This document shows, piece by piece, positions 40,795-49,863 of a stretch of 64,000 nucleotides of DNA; position 1 is the stretch's first letter, and the number at the start of each line of letters is the position of its first letter. The notes below the pieces were generated by a model. The model searched no databases, was not told the DNA's origin, and saw only the letters and a list, made by a program, of their open reading frames with translations. The DNA is from Planctomycetaceae bacterium (GTDB taxonomy: Bacteria; Planctomycetota; Planctomycetia; Pirellulales; Pirellulaceae). The stretch lies in the NCBI GenBank assembly GCA_027487485.1, contig JAIYDN010000070.1, positions 62,001 through 126,000 on the forward strand, given 5' to 3'. The translations under genes were made by a program, and so were the position numbers.

Positions 40795-43413
40795 CTAGTT
40801 GAGAAATCGAAACTCGGCCGAGCAGAACAGGGCTTGGCAAAATTGGCTTAGCGATTGAAGTACTTGCTGATCGTCATTGACCTTGCCTGCAAAACGCTTG
40901 GATTTCGTTTGTGTTGTCTTCACGTTGCGAAAATAATCCATCGCAACTTTGCGTTCTTCCTGAGTGGCATCGCGTCCAAAAACAAAACGAAACGCCTGAG
41001 TAATCTGCTCTTGGTTGGTGCTTGCCACTTTCAAAATCTTCGAGGCAAGAGCATCGCTTTGTTCAAGTACAAATGGATTGTTCAGCATATACAGAGCTTG
41101 GTCAGGGGTATTGGATGTTTCGCGAGTAACAACCACCAAGCTTGGTTCTGCAAAGTCAAAAACATCCAGTGCCCTCGGAACCGAATTCCTGGGGATAGAT
41201 AGATAAACGGAGCGATGATTCGTTGGAGCTTCGATTGGATTGGCGTTTCCACCTCGGGCACGCGCTGCTGCCATCCCTTGGAAGTTCTTGCGAGAAACGC
41301 CTTGGCCCGAAAGAAACTCCATCGCTGCCGGTGGAACTTGAATTGGACCATTTGGCCCCATCTGCACTTGGCCAAAGGATGCAATGACAGACGCGTGAGG
41401 ACGCGAAAGATCAATCTTGCCACTAATCGCTAACATGGAATCTCGCATCGCCTCTGCGTCTAGGCGTCGAACATTTGCACGTGCAAGCTTGGAATTATCA
41501 GGATCGATTTGGAAGCGGCTTTCGTCATGGGCTGACGAAAGACGGTAGACCCGCGACAGGACAATCGATCGGATCAGCTGCTTCGTTGACCATTGATTCT
41601 GCATGAACTGAACTGCCAAGTAGTCAAGCAATTCAGGATGGGTAGGTGCGGGGCCTGAAAAACCGAAATTATCCGGCTCCGTTACAATGGCCTTTCCAAT
41701 CAATTGTTGCCAGACACGGTTCACAGCGACTCGAGCCGTTAGCGGATTGTCTTTCGAGGTCAGCCAATCTGCGTACTCCAATCGCCCGGACGCTTTCTTA
41801 GGTGCAATCGTAAGTTTTGCATGGTCCAACACCTGAACGAAGCCTCGTTCGACTTCTTGAGCAGGTTGAGCGATCTCGCCACGAACCAATAACTTGGCGG
41901 ATCTTGGGGTGGCTGCGTCTTGCGTCCCCATACACATGGAGACTGGTTTTCCGTTTTCATCCACTGAGTTGATACGGTTTGTCAATTGTGCAACGACTTG
42001 ATCCAAGACTGCAACGCTCAGGAAATTTTGAGGCGTTTTGTCGCCAGCTTTTTGTGTGCGTTGAGCGCGAAGAGCTTGAGCGTACTTTTCTTCTGCTTCT
42101 TGGAGCTGCTTTTTTAGACTAGCAAGTTCTGCTTTGGACAACGGTTCCGTCGGGTCTTTTTTATCTTGAACAGGCAGCACAATGAGGTTGCTTGGTTGGC
42201 GATTTTGTCGGCTACGGTTACCACCAAAGTAGGTTGTCGTACTTTGGAAGATTCCGGCTAATGCGTAATAGTCCGTTTGAGGGATGGGATCAAACTTATG
42301 ATCATGGCATCGTGCACAAGCAACGGAAAGCCCCAAGACAACTCGAGTCGATGTATCGATTTGTTCGTCGACAAGATCGGCCTGAAATTGACGTGGATTT
42401 TGCTCTGCAATCGATTTTGGACCGATGGCAAGGAAGCCGGTTGCGATGAGATTCTGCGACCATTCGCGATCGTCGTTGGTCTTGATAAGGTCCCCCGCAA
42501 TTTGCTCGCGAATGAACTGGTCGTAAGGTTTATCCTCGTTGAACGAATCGATCACGTAGTCGCGATAGCGCCAAGCATGTGGGAAAGTGATTTCACGTTC
42601 TTTCCCCGTGGTCTCAGCATAACGGGCGACGTCCAACCAATGACGTCCCCATCGTTCGCCAAACATAGGCATCTTCATCAACTCGTCGGCAATCGATGCG
42701 ATGGCTGTATCGGGACTCGATGAATATTCCTTCACGAAGTTGGTTCGTTGAGCCGGGGTCGGGGGTAGGCCAATCAAATCATAAGTCAATCGCCGAACCA
42801 GAGTTTCTGGATCAGTGTCTTGAGCTGGTTCAAGGTTGCTTGCGTCCCAACCTGGGGCCACATAGCGATCAATAGCCGTCACCGCCCAATTCGAATGCTT
42901 AGCGTCCGTTTTTTGCGGGTGTACGACAGGAGCTTTGAAAGCCCAATGTTCCTTGCCTTGCTTGATATCGTCTTCAGTAACTTTGGAATGGACGATAACT
43001 CCAGTTTGAACTCGAGGATCGGGAGCGCCCATTTCAATCCACTTTCGAAAATCCTCAATGACAGACTCTGGAAGCTTGTTTTTCGGGGGCATCCGGTAGT
43101 CTTCGTAGTTGATGGCGTTCCAAAGAGTGCTTTCGCTCAAATCCCCTGGAACAATTGCAGGCCCAGATTCGCCGCCAGAAAGCAACGCATCGCGACTGTC
43201 TACTGCCAACCCGCCACGTACACCTTGGCCTTCTGCAGAATGGCATCGATAACATTGGTCAACAAGAACAGGGCGAATCTTGGTTTCAAAGAACTGAATC
43301 GCTTCGGGCGAAAGTGTTTTGGTTTCCTCGTCCGCTTGACAAACAAGCGGTGCAAGAAAAACTTCAATTGAAATCGCTAGAACGACGAGGATTCTCGAAG
43401 ACTTCATCATCAT
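40795..43413 (-). CDS. PSCyt1-PSCyt2-PSD1 (DUF1549/DUF1553) exported protein
   Basis: An 872-residue protein from the first of three consecutive ATGs (43413, 43410, 43407), followed by a signal peptide (ILVVLAISIEVFLAPLVCQA). PSCyt1: DQCYRCHSAEGQGVRGGLAVD with a CxxCH haem motif. PSCyt2 (DUF1549): DRYVAPGW, RRLTYDLIGLPPTP, VACARCHDHKFDPIPQTDYY, also with CxxCH. PSD1 (DUF1553): RVAVNRVWQQLIGKAIVTEPDNFGFSG, HPELLDYLAVQFMQNQWS, RVYRLSS. Paired with DUF1501, it is a planctomycete hallmark of unknown function. The two haem motifs make an electron-transfer role in the periplasm plausible. Confidence 0.92.
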   Translation of the reverse strand: MMMKSSRILVVLAISIEVFLAPLVCQADEETKTLSPEAIQFFETKIRPVLVDQCYRCHSAEGQGVRGGLAVDSRDALLSGGESGPAIVPGDLSESTLWNAINYEDYRMPPKNKLPESVIEDFRKWIEMGAPDPRVQTGVIVHSKVTEDDIKQGKEHWAFKAPVVHPQKTDAKHSNWAVTAIDRYVAPGWDASNLEPAQDTDPETLVRRLTYDLIGLPPTPAQRTNFVKEYSSSPDTAIASIADELMKMPMFGERWGRHWLDVARYAETTGKEREITFPHAWRYRDYVIDSFNEDKPYDQFIREQIAGDLIKTNDDREWSQNLIATGFLAIGPKSIAEQNPRQFQADLVDEQIDTSTRVVLGLSVACARCHDHKFDPIPQTDYYALAGIFQSTTTYFGGNRSRQNRQPSNLIVLPVQDKKDPTEPLSKAELASLKKQLQEAEEKYAQALRAQRTQKAGDKTPQNFLSVAVLDQVVAQLTNRINSVDENGKPVSMCMGTQDAATPRSAKLLVRGEIAQPAQEVERGFVQVLDHAKLTIAPKKASGRLEYADWLTSKDNPLTARVAVNRVWQQLIGKAIVTEPDNFGFSGPAPTHPELLDYLAVQFMQNQWSTKQLIRSIVLSRVYRLSSAHDESRFQIDPDNSKLARANVRRLDAEAMRDSMLAISGKIDLSRPHASVIASFGQVQMGPNGPIQVPPAAMEFLSGQGVSRKNFQGMAAARARGGNANPIEAPTNHRSVYLSIPRNSVPRALDVFDFAEPSLVVVTRETSNTPDQALYMLNNPFVLEQSDALASKILKVASTNQEQITQAFRFVFGRDATQEERKVAMDYFRNVKTTQTKSKRFAGKVNDDQQVLQSLSQFCQALFCSAEFRFLN

Positions 43414-43546
43414 GATTGGATGCTCTTGCCAGTTTTTTGTGACGAATGCTTGGCAATATGCCAAATGTTAACGGGTTTTGAACTGTTCGCGGTCACTGAA
43501 GTATAGACCATTCCAAATGACCGCAGAGACTTTCGCGGTGATAGAG

Positions 43547-44206
43547 TTATTCAGGGCGTTTTGGCTTTACGCCACTTCCATCACTATTGCCGTCGCCGCG
43601 ATTCTTTCCCTTGCCAGCCTCGCCCCCTTCGCCTTTCATGCGTTCCATCATGCGCTCTCGCATTTCTGGTGGCATGTTGGCCATCATTTTGGATGGGTCA
43701 GGTCGAAGCTCTTCCATCGTGATGGATCCATTTCCATCTTTGTCGAGCGAGAGAAGTGCCTTGGATGCGTTCTCGATTTCAGAAGTTGATAGTTCGCCGT
43801 TAGAATCAGCATCTAAAGCGACCATAATTGGCAGGAACTTCATCATCATTCCCATTCCTGGGCCCCCCATGCCGGGGCCGCCTTGACCGGGCCCACCAAA
43901 TCCAGGTCTACCAGGTCCGCCGAAACCGCCGGGCGGCATGCCTGGACGAAGTGCACCATCAGGTTTTTCCGAGCCGTTATTGCGGCCTGGTTTTCCCTCG
44001 CGGTTCTTTTTGCCTTTACCGGCTTCTTGATCCCGTTTCTTCTTGGGTTTTTCCGATTCATCGCCAGAATCTTGGGCGGTGGAAAGGGAGACTGGCATCA
44101 AAATCGCTGCCAGAACAAATAGGATTCCACCGGAGAAAGCCTTTGCGAAAAGCCGCTTTTGGCTGCGAACTAAAGAGCTAAGTGTTTGCGTTGTATTGAC
44201 TTGCAT
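43547..44206 (-). CDS. Exported EF-hand protein, Gly/Pro/Met-rich
   Basis: A 219-residue exported protein from ATG 44206, with an AAGGA Shine-Dalgarno 8 bp before it. A signal peptide (FSGGILFVLAAILMPVSLSTA) and a Lys-rich spacer precede a Gly/Pro/Met-rich low-complexity stretch (GFGGPGRPGFGGPGQGGPG). Two EF-hands follow: DADSNGELSTSE and DKDGNGSITMEE, both with intact acidic ligand positions, so it should bind Ca2+. A Met/Arg-rich end (MRERMMERMK) closes the protein. A longer upstream frame to 44383 overlaps the repeat element and is not coding-like. It lies on the same strand as the PSCyt gene, 133 bp upstream. Confidence 0.8.
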   Translation of the reverse strand: MQVNTTQTLSSLVRSQKRLFAKAFSGGILFVLAAILMPVSLSTAQDSGDESEKPKKKRDQEAGKGKKNREGKPGRNNGSEKPDGALRPGMPPGGFGGPGRPGFGGPGQGGPGMGGPGMGMMMKFLPIMVALDADSNGELSTSEIENASKALLSLDKDGNGSITMEELRPDPSKMMANMPPEMRERMMERMKGEGGEAGKGKNRGDGNSDGSGVKPKRPE

Positions 44207-44370
44207 TTTCTGATTTCCTTGGTGCGAAGAAAAGGTCCATAGGTGTGTCAACCCAAGCGGCCCAATAAAGTTTCTCGTCAAGAGAAGAATTATTGCACAC
44301 TCGCAGAGCAGAGGCTCAGGAGCAAATGCGTTCGGCATCCCCCATTCGCTTTTGACTTCGCACGTGCTCT

Positions 44371-44449
44371 TACTCGTACTCAATGAAATGGTACTCGTAC
44401 TCGAAGTACTTCGGTCGAGTACGAGTACCGCTTGCGCTGAGTACGAGTA
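44371..44449. repeat. Nested inverted-repeat element (GTACTCGTACTCG family)
   Basis: Outer arms of 12 bp (44371-44382 TACTCGTACTCA, 44438-44449) and inner arms of 14 bp (44390-44403 GGTACTCGTACTCG, 44416-44429), both perfect. The spacers are 7 and 8 bp and the centre is the 12-bp AAGTACTTCGGT. Half of it recurs at 12858-12890. Confidence 0.85.
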
Positions 44450-44700
44450 CTAGTACGAAAAAACTTGCGGAATTAGATTCCGACGAGCAAAGAGTGTGGG
44501 GACCATCGCGGCTAGCGCCCGCGGCTCAGGTTGATCTCAACATGCTTACTCAAGAAACGAAAAAACGGTTGATGCCTTGCGACACCAACCGTTGGTAATT
44601 TTTTTTGTTCGACTAAGTTCTTTACGTTGTCTTGGAGCAGGTCTGAGTTACAGAGTCAGAACCTGCGGGGGCTTGTAAACACTTTAGTCGAAGGCTGCAA
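44450..44700. other. Spacer downstream of the YTV gene
   Basis: Holds a terminator hairpin (44559-44606) and a 10 bp bulged dyad (about 44637-44666, GCAGGT / ACCTGC). A short plus-strand frame (44383-44598) is mostly repeat sequence and not gene-like. Confidence 0.5.
44559..44606. terminator. Terminator after the YTV gene
   Basis: Stem ACGGTTG (44565-44571) / CAACCGT (44586-44592) with a 14-nt loop. On the minus strand it is followed by a run of T (complement of the A-run at 44560-44565), about 110 bp after the YTV stop. T8 also follows on the plus strand (44599-44606), so it can act both ways. Confidence 0.65.
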
Positions 44701-46353
44701 TTAGCATCCGCATGCAGGAGCTGCACTGCATCCGCAATCGCTTGCTGGAGCTGCACAACCGCTGTTGCATCCGCCGTTGCATCGTAGGCCACGGAGGAAG
44801 TTACGGAGACGGCCATTGAACAAGCCGTTGCCCGAACCGATTCCGTTACCATTTCCAGCACCATTTCCGCACGAAACTGTTACAGGAACTTCTTCGCAGA
44901 TAGTCTTAGCAACACATCGTGTGTAGGTGTAAGGAACTTGAACTTGAACGCACTTCGCTACCTTCACTGTTGCACAGTATGGAACTGCTTTGCATACGGT
45001 GTAAGGAACTAGCTTGGTGCGGCATTCCTTGACCATTTTGCAAGTGGTGTAGGTGTAAGGAACGCTCTTTTGTTCGCAGACAGTGCTGCAAACTGTATAG
45101 CAAACGTCCTTGACTCGCTGCTCGCAAACCATCTTGCAGGTCTTGTAGCAAACAGTCTTTTGACGGCATTCTGGAACCATTTTGCAAGTGGTGTAGGTGC
45201 AAACCTTGCTCTTTTGCTCGCAAACCATGGTGCAGGTCTTGTAGCAAACAGTCTTTTGACGGCACTCAGGAACCATTTTGCAGGTCGTGTAAGTAACAGT
45301 CTTTTGACGGCACTCTGGAACCAACTTGCATGTTGTGTGAGTAACCGTCTTGCTGCGGCACTCAGGAACACACTTGGTAACAGTGTAAGGAACAACCTTG
45401 GTCAAGCATTCTGTTTCGTACTTAACGCAGTTGATTTCTTTGGTTTCGCAGGTTGGAACCCAAACCTTCTTGCAGATCGTCTTCGGTGGGCATTGTACGC
45501 ATTCTACTCGGCAAGCGCCTGGGCAGTAAACGTTCTTGCATGTCGAAGGATCGAAAGTCCAAGTGCCTGGCTCACGAACAGTCTTGCGAACGATTGGTCC
45601 GGGAACTTCTTCCGAAACTGTCGACCAGCTTCCACCCTTGACGGTTACTGTCTTGGTGTAGTTGACTGGCTTGGTAACGGTATAGTTAACGGTTCGTTCT
45701 TTGGTTTCAGTAACAGGAACCATGACCGTGTAGTTGATGACATGATCATGATTTTCCATGACCTTGTTCATCACTGTGTAGTTGACAATCTTTTCGTGGG
45801 TTTCACGAACTGGTGTCATCACGGTGTAGTTCACAACCTTCTCGTGTGTTTCCCACACAGGTCGCTTGACCGTGTAGTTAATAACCTTTTCGTGTGTTTC
45901 ACGAACAGGCACACAAACGGTGTAGTTGATGACCTTGCTATGGGTTTCGTACACTGGGCGAGAAACGTTGTACGTTACTTGCTTGGTACGAGTTTCATAG
46001 ACAGGTCGCTTAACGGTGTAGTTGCGAACACCAGTATGTGTTTCGCGAACTGGCACGTTCACAGTGTACGAGACTTCCTTCTGAAGTGTCTCTCGTTCCA
46101 TGCGAACTCGGTTAACCGTTTGATCTTCGTATACAACTTGGTTAACGGTCTTGGTGCCGGTAACAGTCTCTGGCTCGTATACAGTTTTCTTAACGGTCTT
46201 CATTACGGTGTAGGTTGTTGGACCACAAGAGTCTACAACGTTACATCCACAGTTTTCGTAGCTGATCGCGCCGCTATATGCAGCTTGAGCAGCACCAGCA
46301 TTGAAAGCGGACAACATAGCCGCGATCGCTGGAAGAGCAAAAAGCTTTTTCAT
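44701..46353 (-). CDS. YTV-repeat cysteine-rich cell-surface protein
   Basis: A 550-residue exported protein from ATG 46353 (AGGAG Shine-Dalgarno upstream, signal peptide KLFALPAIAAMLSAFNAGAAQA). The first half repeats a 16-residue unit such as ETHEKVVNYTVMTPVR, about ten copies. The second half repeats a 16-residue Cys-rich unit such as TCKMVPECRQKTVCYK, about a dozen copies, with two Cys each. The end is Gly/Asn-rich and Cys-rich. This matches the YTV domain described only in planctomycetes, thought to be a cross-linked proteinaceous envelope component. The many cysteines suggest disulfide cross-linking outside the cell. The mix of YTV and Cys units suggests both arose from one ancestral 16-mer. 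Confidence 0.85.
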   Translation of the reverse strand: MKKLFALPAIAAMLSAFNAGAAQAAYSGAISYENCGCNVVDSCGPTTYTVMKTVKKTVYEPETVTGTKTVNQVVYEDQTVNRVRMERETLQKEVSYTVNVPVRETHTGVRNYTVKRPVYETRTKQVTYNVSRPVYETHSKVINYTVCVPVRETHEKVINYTVKRPVWETHEKVVNYTVMTPVRETHEKIVNYTVMNKVMENHDHVINYTVMVPVTETKERTVNYTVTKPVNYTKTVTVKGGSWSTVSEEVPGPIVRKTVREPGTWTFDPSTCKNVYCPGACRVECVQCPPKTICKKVWVPTCETKEINCVKYETECLTKVVPYTVTKCVPECRSKTVTHTTCKLVPECRQKTVTYTTCKMVPECRQKTVCYKTCTMVCEQKSKVCTYTTCKMVPECRQKTVCYKTCKMVCEQRVKDVCYTVCSTVCEQKSVPYTYTTCKMVKECRTKLVPYTVCKAVPYCATVKVAKCVQVQVPYTYTRCVAKTICEEVPVTVSCGNGAGNGNGIGSGNGLFNGRLRNFLRGLRCNGGCNSGCAAPASDCGCSAAPACGC

Positions 46354-47420
46354 TCCTATTTCTCCTTGAACGTTTGCAAAACCACGCAGGACACTAGTAT
46401 CAGACGAGGCGATGCTTTGCTTGATCGCCACTCCGTTGTTTGACGCAGGGATGTTTCGTAGTGATCAAATGTCCATGCCGTTATGTTGGGATGCCAACAA
46501 ACGTGCTCTGGTCGATCCCGTCCATGGACGCCCTCGCATTGCGGTTCCACCATCACGTCTAGTTGCGGCTCTACGATTTGGTTTTTTGGCAGTGCTTGGG
46601 GCGGCTAGTCCCCTCGAACTCATTTCGAGGGCGTTCTTGACGAGACCGGAGCATCCAACCCTACGCTCAGGCTGGACCTTGACCACTGGGAAACTTAATC
46701 CCGACAGGCGACATAGATCGACTGGCCAAGAAGCATTGAATAGAAAAAGTGGTTAGGTCGGGTAATTTAAGTAGCTTAAGTTGCAGTCGTATGGGACCCG
46801 TATCGATCGTAGCGATTATGCCATTGAGGTCGACCGAAAGTGAAGCCGGAAACACAGGTCCAAGTAGAGAAATCGATACTGCTCAGAACGCCCCGACCGA
46901 TCTCTTCTCTGCGTGAAAAACGCTCGTTGGAATTGCACGCGGAGTGCAAGAACGATCACTGCGTCTCGGGGCGCAAGACCATCACGGGTAACTAAAACCG
47001 AACGCATAAGAAGGAACCGATTTTGGAACCACGGAACACACCGAACACACGGAAGTCAGGACGTCAGAAACCTCGGCTGCTTTTCTGTGTGTTCCGTGTA
47101 TTCCGTGGTAAAAAAAGACCGCGACAATTCATCGAGGAAGGATTCGATTAGGGAACCACGGAACACACGGAATACACGGAAGTCAGGGCGTCAGAAACCT
47201 CGGCTGCTTTTCCGTGTGGTCTGTGTATTCCGTGGTTAAGAAAAGACCACGACCGGTTATCGAAGAAGGATCCATTTAGGGAACCACGGAACACACGGCG
47301 TCAGAGACCTCGGCTGCTATTCCGTGTGGTCTGTGCAGTACGTGGAATACCCAATCGTACTGGTGTAGGCTAGAGAGTGCCCAAGAAATAGCTCCGAACT
47401 TGAAGTTCGTTCTGCTTTCG
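46354..47420. other. Long spacer between YTV gene and flgM
   Basis: About 1.07 kb with no gene I accept; frames here overlap repeats or lack codon bias. It holds the triple 127-bp repeat (47025-47346). It also has short dyads at 46613-46633 (CCCTCGA / TCGAGGG) and 46933-46949 (TTGCAC / GTGCAA, with loop GCGGA). The promoter of the YTV gene should lie near 46360-46450. Confidence 0.5.
47025..47346. repeat. Three tandem copies of a ~127-bp repeat with palindromic ends
   Basis: Copies start at 47025, 47152 and 47280 with GGAACCACGGAACACAC; the first two end with ATTCCGTGGT (47109 and 47236), the third with a variant near 47346. Each unit has ends that can pair (ACCACGGAA / TTCCGTGGT) and a shared core CGTCAGA(A/G)ACCTCGGCTGC. 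The third copy has lost about 18 bp. The linkers (AAGACC(G/A)CGAC ... GAAGGAT) are conserved too. Confidence 0.85.
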
Positions 47421-47708
47421 TTAGCCGAGCTTTTCCAAAAGCGAATCTAGGGCGGCCGAGAGCTTCTCGTCAGTGTCGTAATTTCCCTGAGCGATCGCTT
47501 CTCGTAAGCTTGCTACCTTGTCCGCGCGAAATACTTCGCTTGAAGATTGGGATTGGCCAATGCTGAGCGCTTCAGGGGATAAATCCAATTGGTCCACCGG
47601 AGAGGTTATTGCGGGTGACGAGGGTTCCGCTTGAGTTGGCGCGTTGGAACGCGCAGCAGCTCGAGTCGAATCAACACCTGAAACCGAAAAGTTACCAGAA
47701 ATTTGCAT
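47421..47708 (-). CDS. flgM: Anti-sigma-28 factor FlgM
   Basis: A 95-residue protein from ATG 47708, with GGGAGAAG upstream as Shine-Dalgarno. The C-terminal segment RADKVASLREAIAQGNYDTD and SAALDSLLEKL matches the sigma-28-binding helices of FlgM (xKVxxLkxAIxxGxYxvd). The N-terminal half is Ser/Ala/Pro-rich and probably disordered, also typical. FlgM holds sigma-28 (FliA) until it is exported through the finished hook, so this bacterium is probably flagellated at some stage. No other flagellar gene is in the window. csrA, another motility regulator, lies at 13.1 kb, and a CsrB-like RNA candidate lies about 0.6 kb upstream of flgM. Confidence 0.85.
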   Translation of the reverse strand: MQISGNFSVSGVDSTRAAARSNAPTQAEPSSPAITSPVDQLDLSPEALSIGQSQSSSEVFRADKVASLREAIAQGNYDTDEKLSAALDSLLEKLG

Positions 47709-48289
47709 CAGACTTCTTCTCCCTTTGTGATCGGAACGTCGCCTTGATCGATTGATCAATGATTACATGGACTGCTACCGTGCTGACAAGTCGAGAATTC
47801 CTTCTCGAGCTCGATCCCTTACCTATCGCAGTCCGTGTCACAGATAAAGCCGAAGGATAATCCACAGGCGTAGCGACTTTGCGAAGAAGCTGCTTTCGAG
47901 CGAAAGCGTACCTGGGTATCGGACAGTTCATCCGCAAACAACAACGATTCCTATCCCCTTCCTTGTGTTATGAATGGCCAAACAGCAATGCTCAAATCGA
48001 ATTTGCTGACTAGCACGTGTGCAACGCTTTGCTGCAATTCAAACGATTGCAACTAACCTAACGATCAATGCATTCGTCGTGCCAAACATCCGCGATTTAC
48101 GTTATACGATGCGATCGGTACTCATGGCAAGCCAGAATCATCCTTTCGCACATTGACAGCATTTGAATTTGACTTCGCAATGGTGCGAATGCCTCTTCGC
48201 TCGCACACGACAACATCCAAATTTACAAAGCGAGTTCCAGGATTTTCAACCTGCTTGAGAAGTCCTTACAAAAAAATCCAGAATCGGCG

Positions 48290-48319
48290 TTGACCCGAAC
48301 TAAGACCTAAGCCTATCTT
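48290..48319 (+). promoter_or_regulatory. Sigma-70-type promoter of the ncRNA candidate
   Basis: TTGACC (48290-48295) and TATCTT (48314-48319) with an 18 bp spacer; expected start near 48326. It is the only decent promoter-like sequence I found before the structured region. Confidence 0.55.
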
Positions 48320-48325
48320 ACTCGC

Positions 48326-48555
48326 ATGCAAACGATCACTCGATCTGCTGCATCGGATTGAAGCGATTACATCAACTCAATCGCATTGCGGCAACATCAC
48401 ACGGACGTGGTGTCGCCCAGTGAAGATAAAGCAGATTTTTGCGGGCAGTGCGAACGGATGTTGCCACTTGCCCGCTCCAAAACATTGCTCCCGGAACAGT
48501 AGCTAAGGTCCTCAGCCCCCCTGGGACTCGTTCACTTCCGGGAGCATTTTTTTTT
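48326..48555 (+). ncRNA. Structured small RNA candidate, possibly CsrA-binding
   Basis: About 230 nt with a promoter just upstream and an intrinsic terminator. By hand folding: closing stem ATCTGCT (48343-48349) / AGCAGAT (48430-48436) around two hairpins, 48363-48384 (GCGATT / AATCGC) and 48390-48417; then hairpin 48441-48475 (GCGGGCA / TGCCCGC); then the terminator hairpin, 48486-48546. The loop of hairpin 2 is ACGGAC and that of hairpin 3 carries AACGGATGTT, both with ANGGA, and the latter with the GGAUGU of the CsrA consensus. A third GGA (48354-48356) is unpaired. It does not look like 6S, SRP, RNase P or tmRNA. A CsrB/RsmZ-like role is inference. Confidence 0.65.
48486..48555 (+). terminator. 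Intrinsic terminator of the ncRNA candidate
   Basis: Perfect 11 bp stem TGCTCCCGGAA (48486-48496) / TTCCGGGAGCA (48536-48546), with a smaller hairpin inside (GTCC-CAG / CTG-GGAC), followed by nine T (48547-48555). Confidence 0.9.
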
Positions 48556-48658
48556 GCCTCTTGAGCGCATTGCGATGCAGCTCCATCAGCCTGTTCATCT
48601 CCATGAGTATGAACGCTTGTGAAGTGAACGGATGGACTATGTTTGAGGCCTTAGTCGT

Positions 48659-49717
48659 CTAGGGCCTGAGCGTCGAGCGGATGCGTTCCAGAAACTCTTG
48701 CAACACTTCGGAGCCATTTCGAACCTGAAGTTCCACATCTAGGCTCCAAAGCTCGTGCGATCCAACGCGAGGGGTATCTAGTTTCGCCATGTCTTTGCCC
48801 GTGCAAACGATCGCATCACAAGCAGGTTGAGTTTGATTGGCGATGCGTTGGATTTCTTGCACGTCCGCTGCGCTGTATGCATGGTGATCCGGAAAAGAAA
48901 TGCTCTCTACCACTTGAGCACCACAGGCTCGAAGCGTTTCATGAAATCCGCTTGGGTTGCCCAGTCCACTCACTGCTAAAACGTTTTTGCCTTGCAGCCA
49001 TTCGATCGGGCGTAGTTCTTGAAGCGAGCTTCTCAATTGCACCGGGTGATGTTCCGACTCAATCCATGCTGCTTTGGGATTGTATCTTTGCACACGAGTC
49101 CGAATTTCCGCCAATTTTTTGGCGTCCACCTGATCGGAGCGGGTCGCCATGACAATGTCCGCGCGTCGGAGCGAACGCAGCGGCTCGCGCAGCAATCCTC
49201 TGGGCAACAGATGCCCAAACCCAAACGGTTCGCGTGCATCAAGCAATAGAATTTCCAGGTCGCGATGAATTTTTCGATGCTGAAACCCATCGTCCAGCAA
49301 CAGTACTTGCATCTCCAGTTCCTCCGTCGCAATAGCCGCTGAAGCAACTCGATCTGGGTTCTGCAAATGAGGAACATCGGGAAGCAGCACTTCCAATTCC
49401 TTGGCTTCATCGTTTCGCCCGTCTGCTCCAGCCCCATAACCGCGTGAGAGGATCGCGACGCGAATGTCATGCTGCCGAAACCAACGGGCCAACATGGCGA
49501 CTGTCGGGCTTTTGCCAGTTCCACCCGCCGTTAAGTTTCCAACCGAGATAACGGGTATCGACGCCTTGCTTACTTTTTTCCAACCGCGATCATAAGCCTT
49601 GTTACGCCCCCAAACGACAGCCGCATAGGGCTGACTCAAGCACCAAAGCCCTGCTCGGATCAGGATCGAACGCAGCGTGTTCGAATTCCCGGACAGGATG
49701 TCGTCAACTCTTTGCAT
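48659..49717 (-). CDS. lpxK: Tetraacyldisaccharide 4'-kinase LpxK
   Basis: A 352-residue kinase that phosphorylates the 4' position of the lipid A disaccharide precursor at the inner membrane. Diagnostic parts: [20 protein letters not shown] (Walker A), [28 protein letters not shown] and [23 protein letters not shown] 49717 gives an N terminus ([10 protein letters not shown]) like the family; the frame extends to 49804 without sense. It is evidence that this planctomycete makes lipid A and has an outer membrane. No other lpx gene is near. It is divergent from the thioesterase gene (147 bp apart). Confidence 0.93.
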   Translation of the reverse strand: MQRVDDILSGNSNTLRSILIRAGLWCLSQPYAAVVWGRNKAYDRGWKKVSKASIPVISVGNLTAGGTGKSPTVAMLARWFRQHDIRVAILSRGYGAGADGRNDEAKELEVLLPDVPHLQNPDRVASAAIATEELEMQVLLLDDGFQHRKIHRDLEILLLDAREPFGFGHLLPRGLLREPLRSLRRADIVMATRSDQVDAKKLAEIRTRVQRYNPKAAWIESEHHPVQLRSSLQELRPIEWLQGKNVLAVSGLGNPSGFHETLRACGAQVVESISFPDHHAYSAADVQEIQRIANQTQPACDAIVCTGKDMAKLDTPRVGSHELWSLDVELQVRNGSEVLQEFLERIRSTLRP

Positions 49718-49863
49718 GCACGCTCGATATGTGTATAGGAATGAGGAAGGGCGTGACTCGTAACCATTACTCTTTATGATACTCGATTGGACGGTTCGTA
49801 ACACCCGTCTAAGATGATGAGTTCCATTTCACGCCGCTCGAACTTGCCCGAAACGATAAAAAC

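Larger units (their letters stand above)
47709..48658. other. Non-coding stretch containing the structured RNA candidate
   Basis: About 950 bp. Its right part holds a promoter (48290-48319) and an RNA candidate (48326-48555). In 47709-48289 I see no gene, hairpin or repeat of note. Confidence 0.5.

Noticed and set aside
45070-46443. Long open frame (457 codons) on the plus strand opposite the YTV gene
   Set aside because: It follows from the 16-residue periodicity and biased codons of the real minus-strand gene; the protein has no sense of its own.
46412-46756. 114-residue plus-strand frame upstream of the YTV gene
   Set aside because: Lies in repeat-rich spacer DNA with no codon bias or ribosome site.
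47025-47346. CRISPR array
   Set aside because: Only three units of about 127 bp with conserved linkers and no cas genes; a tandem repeat, not spacers.
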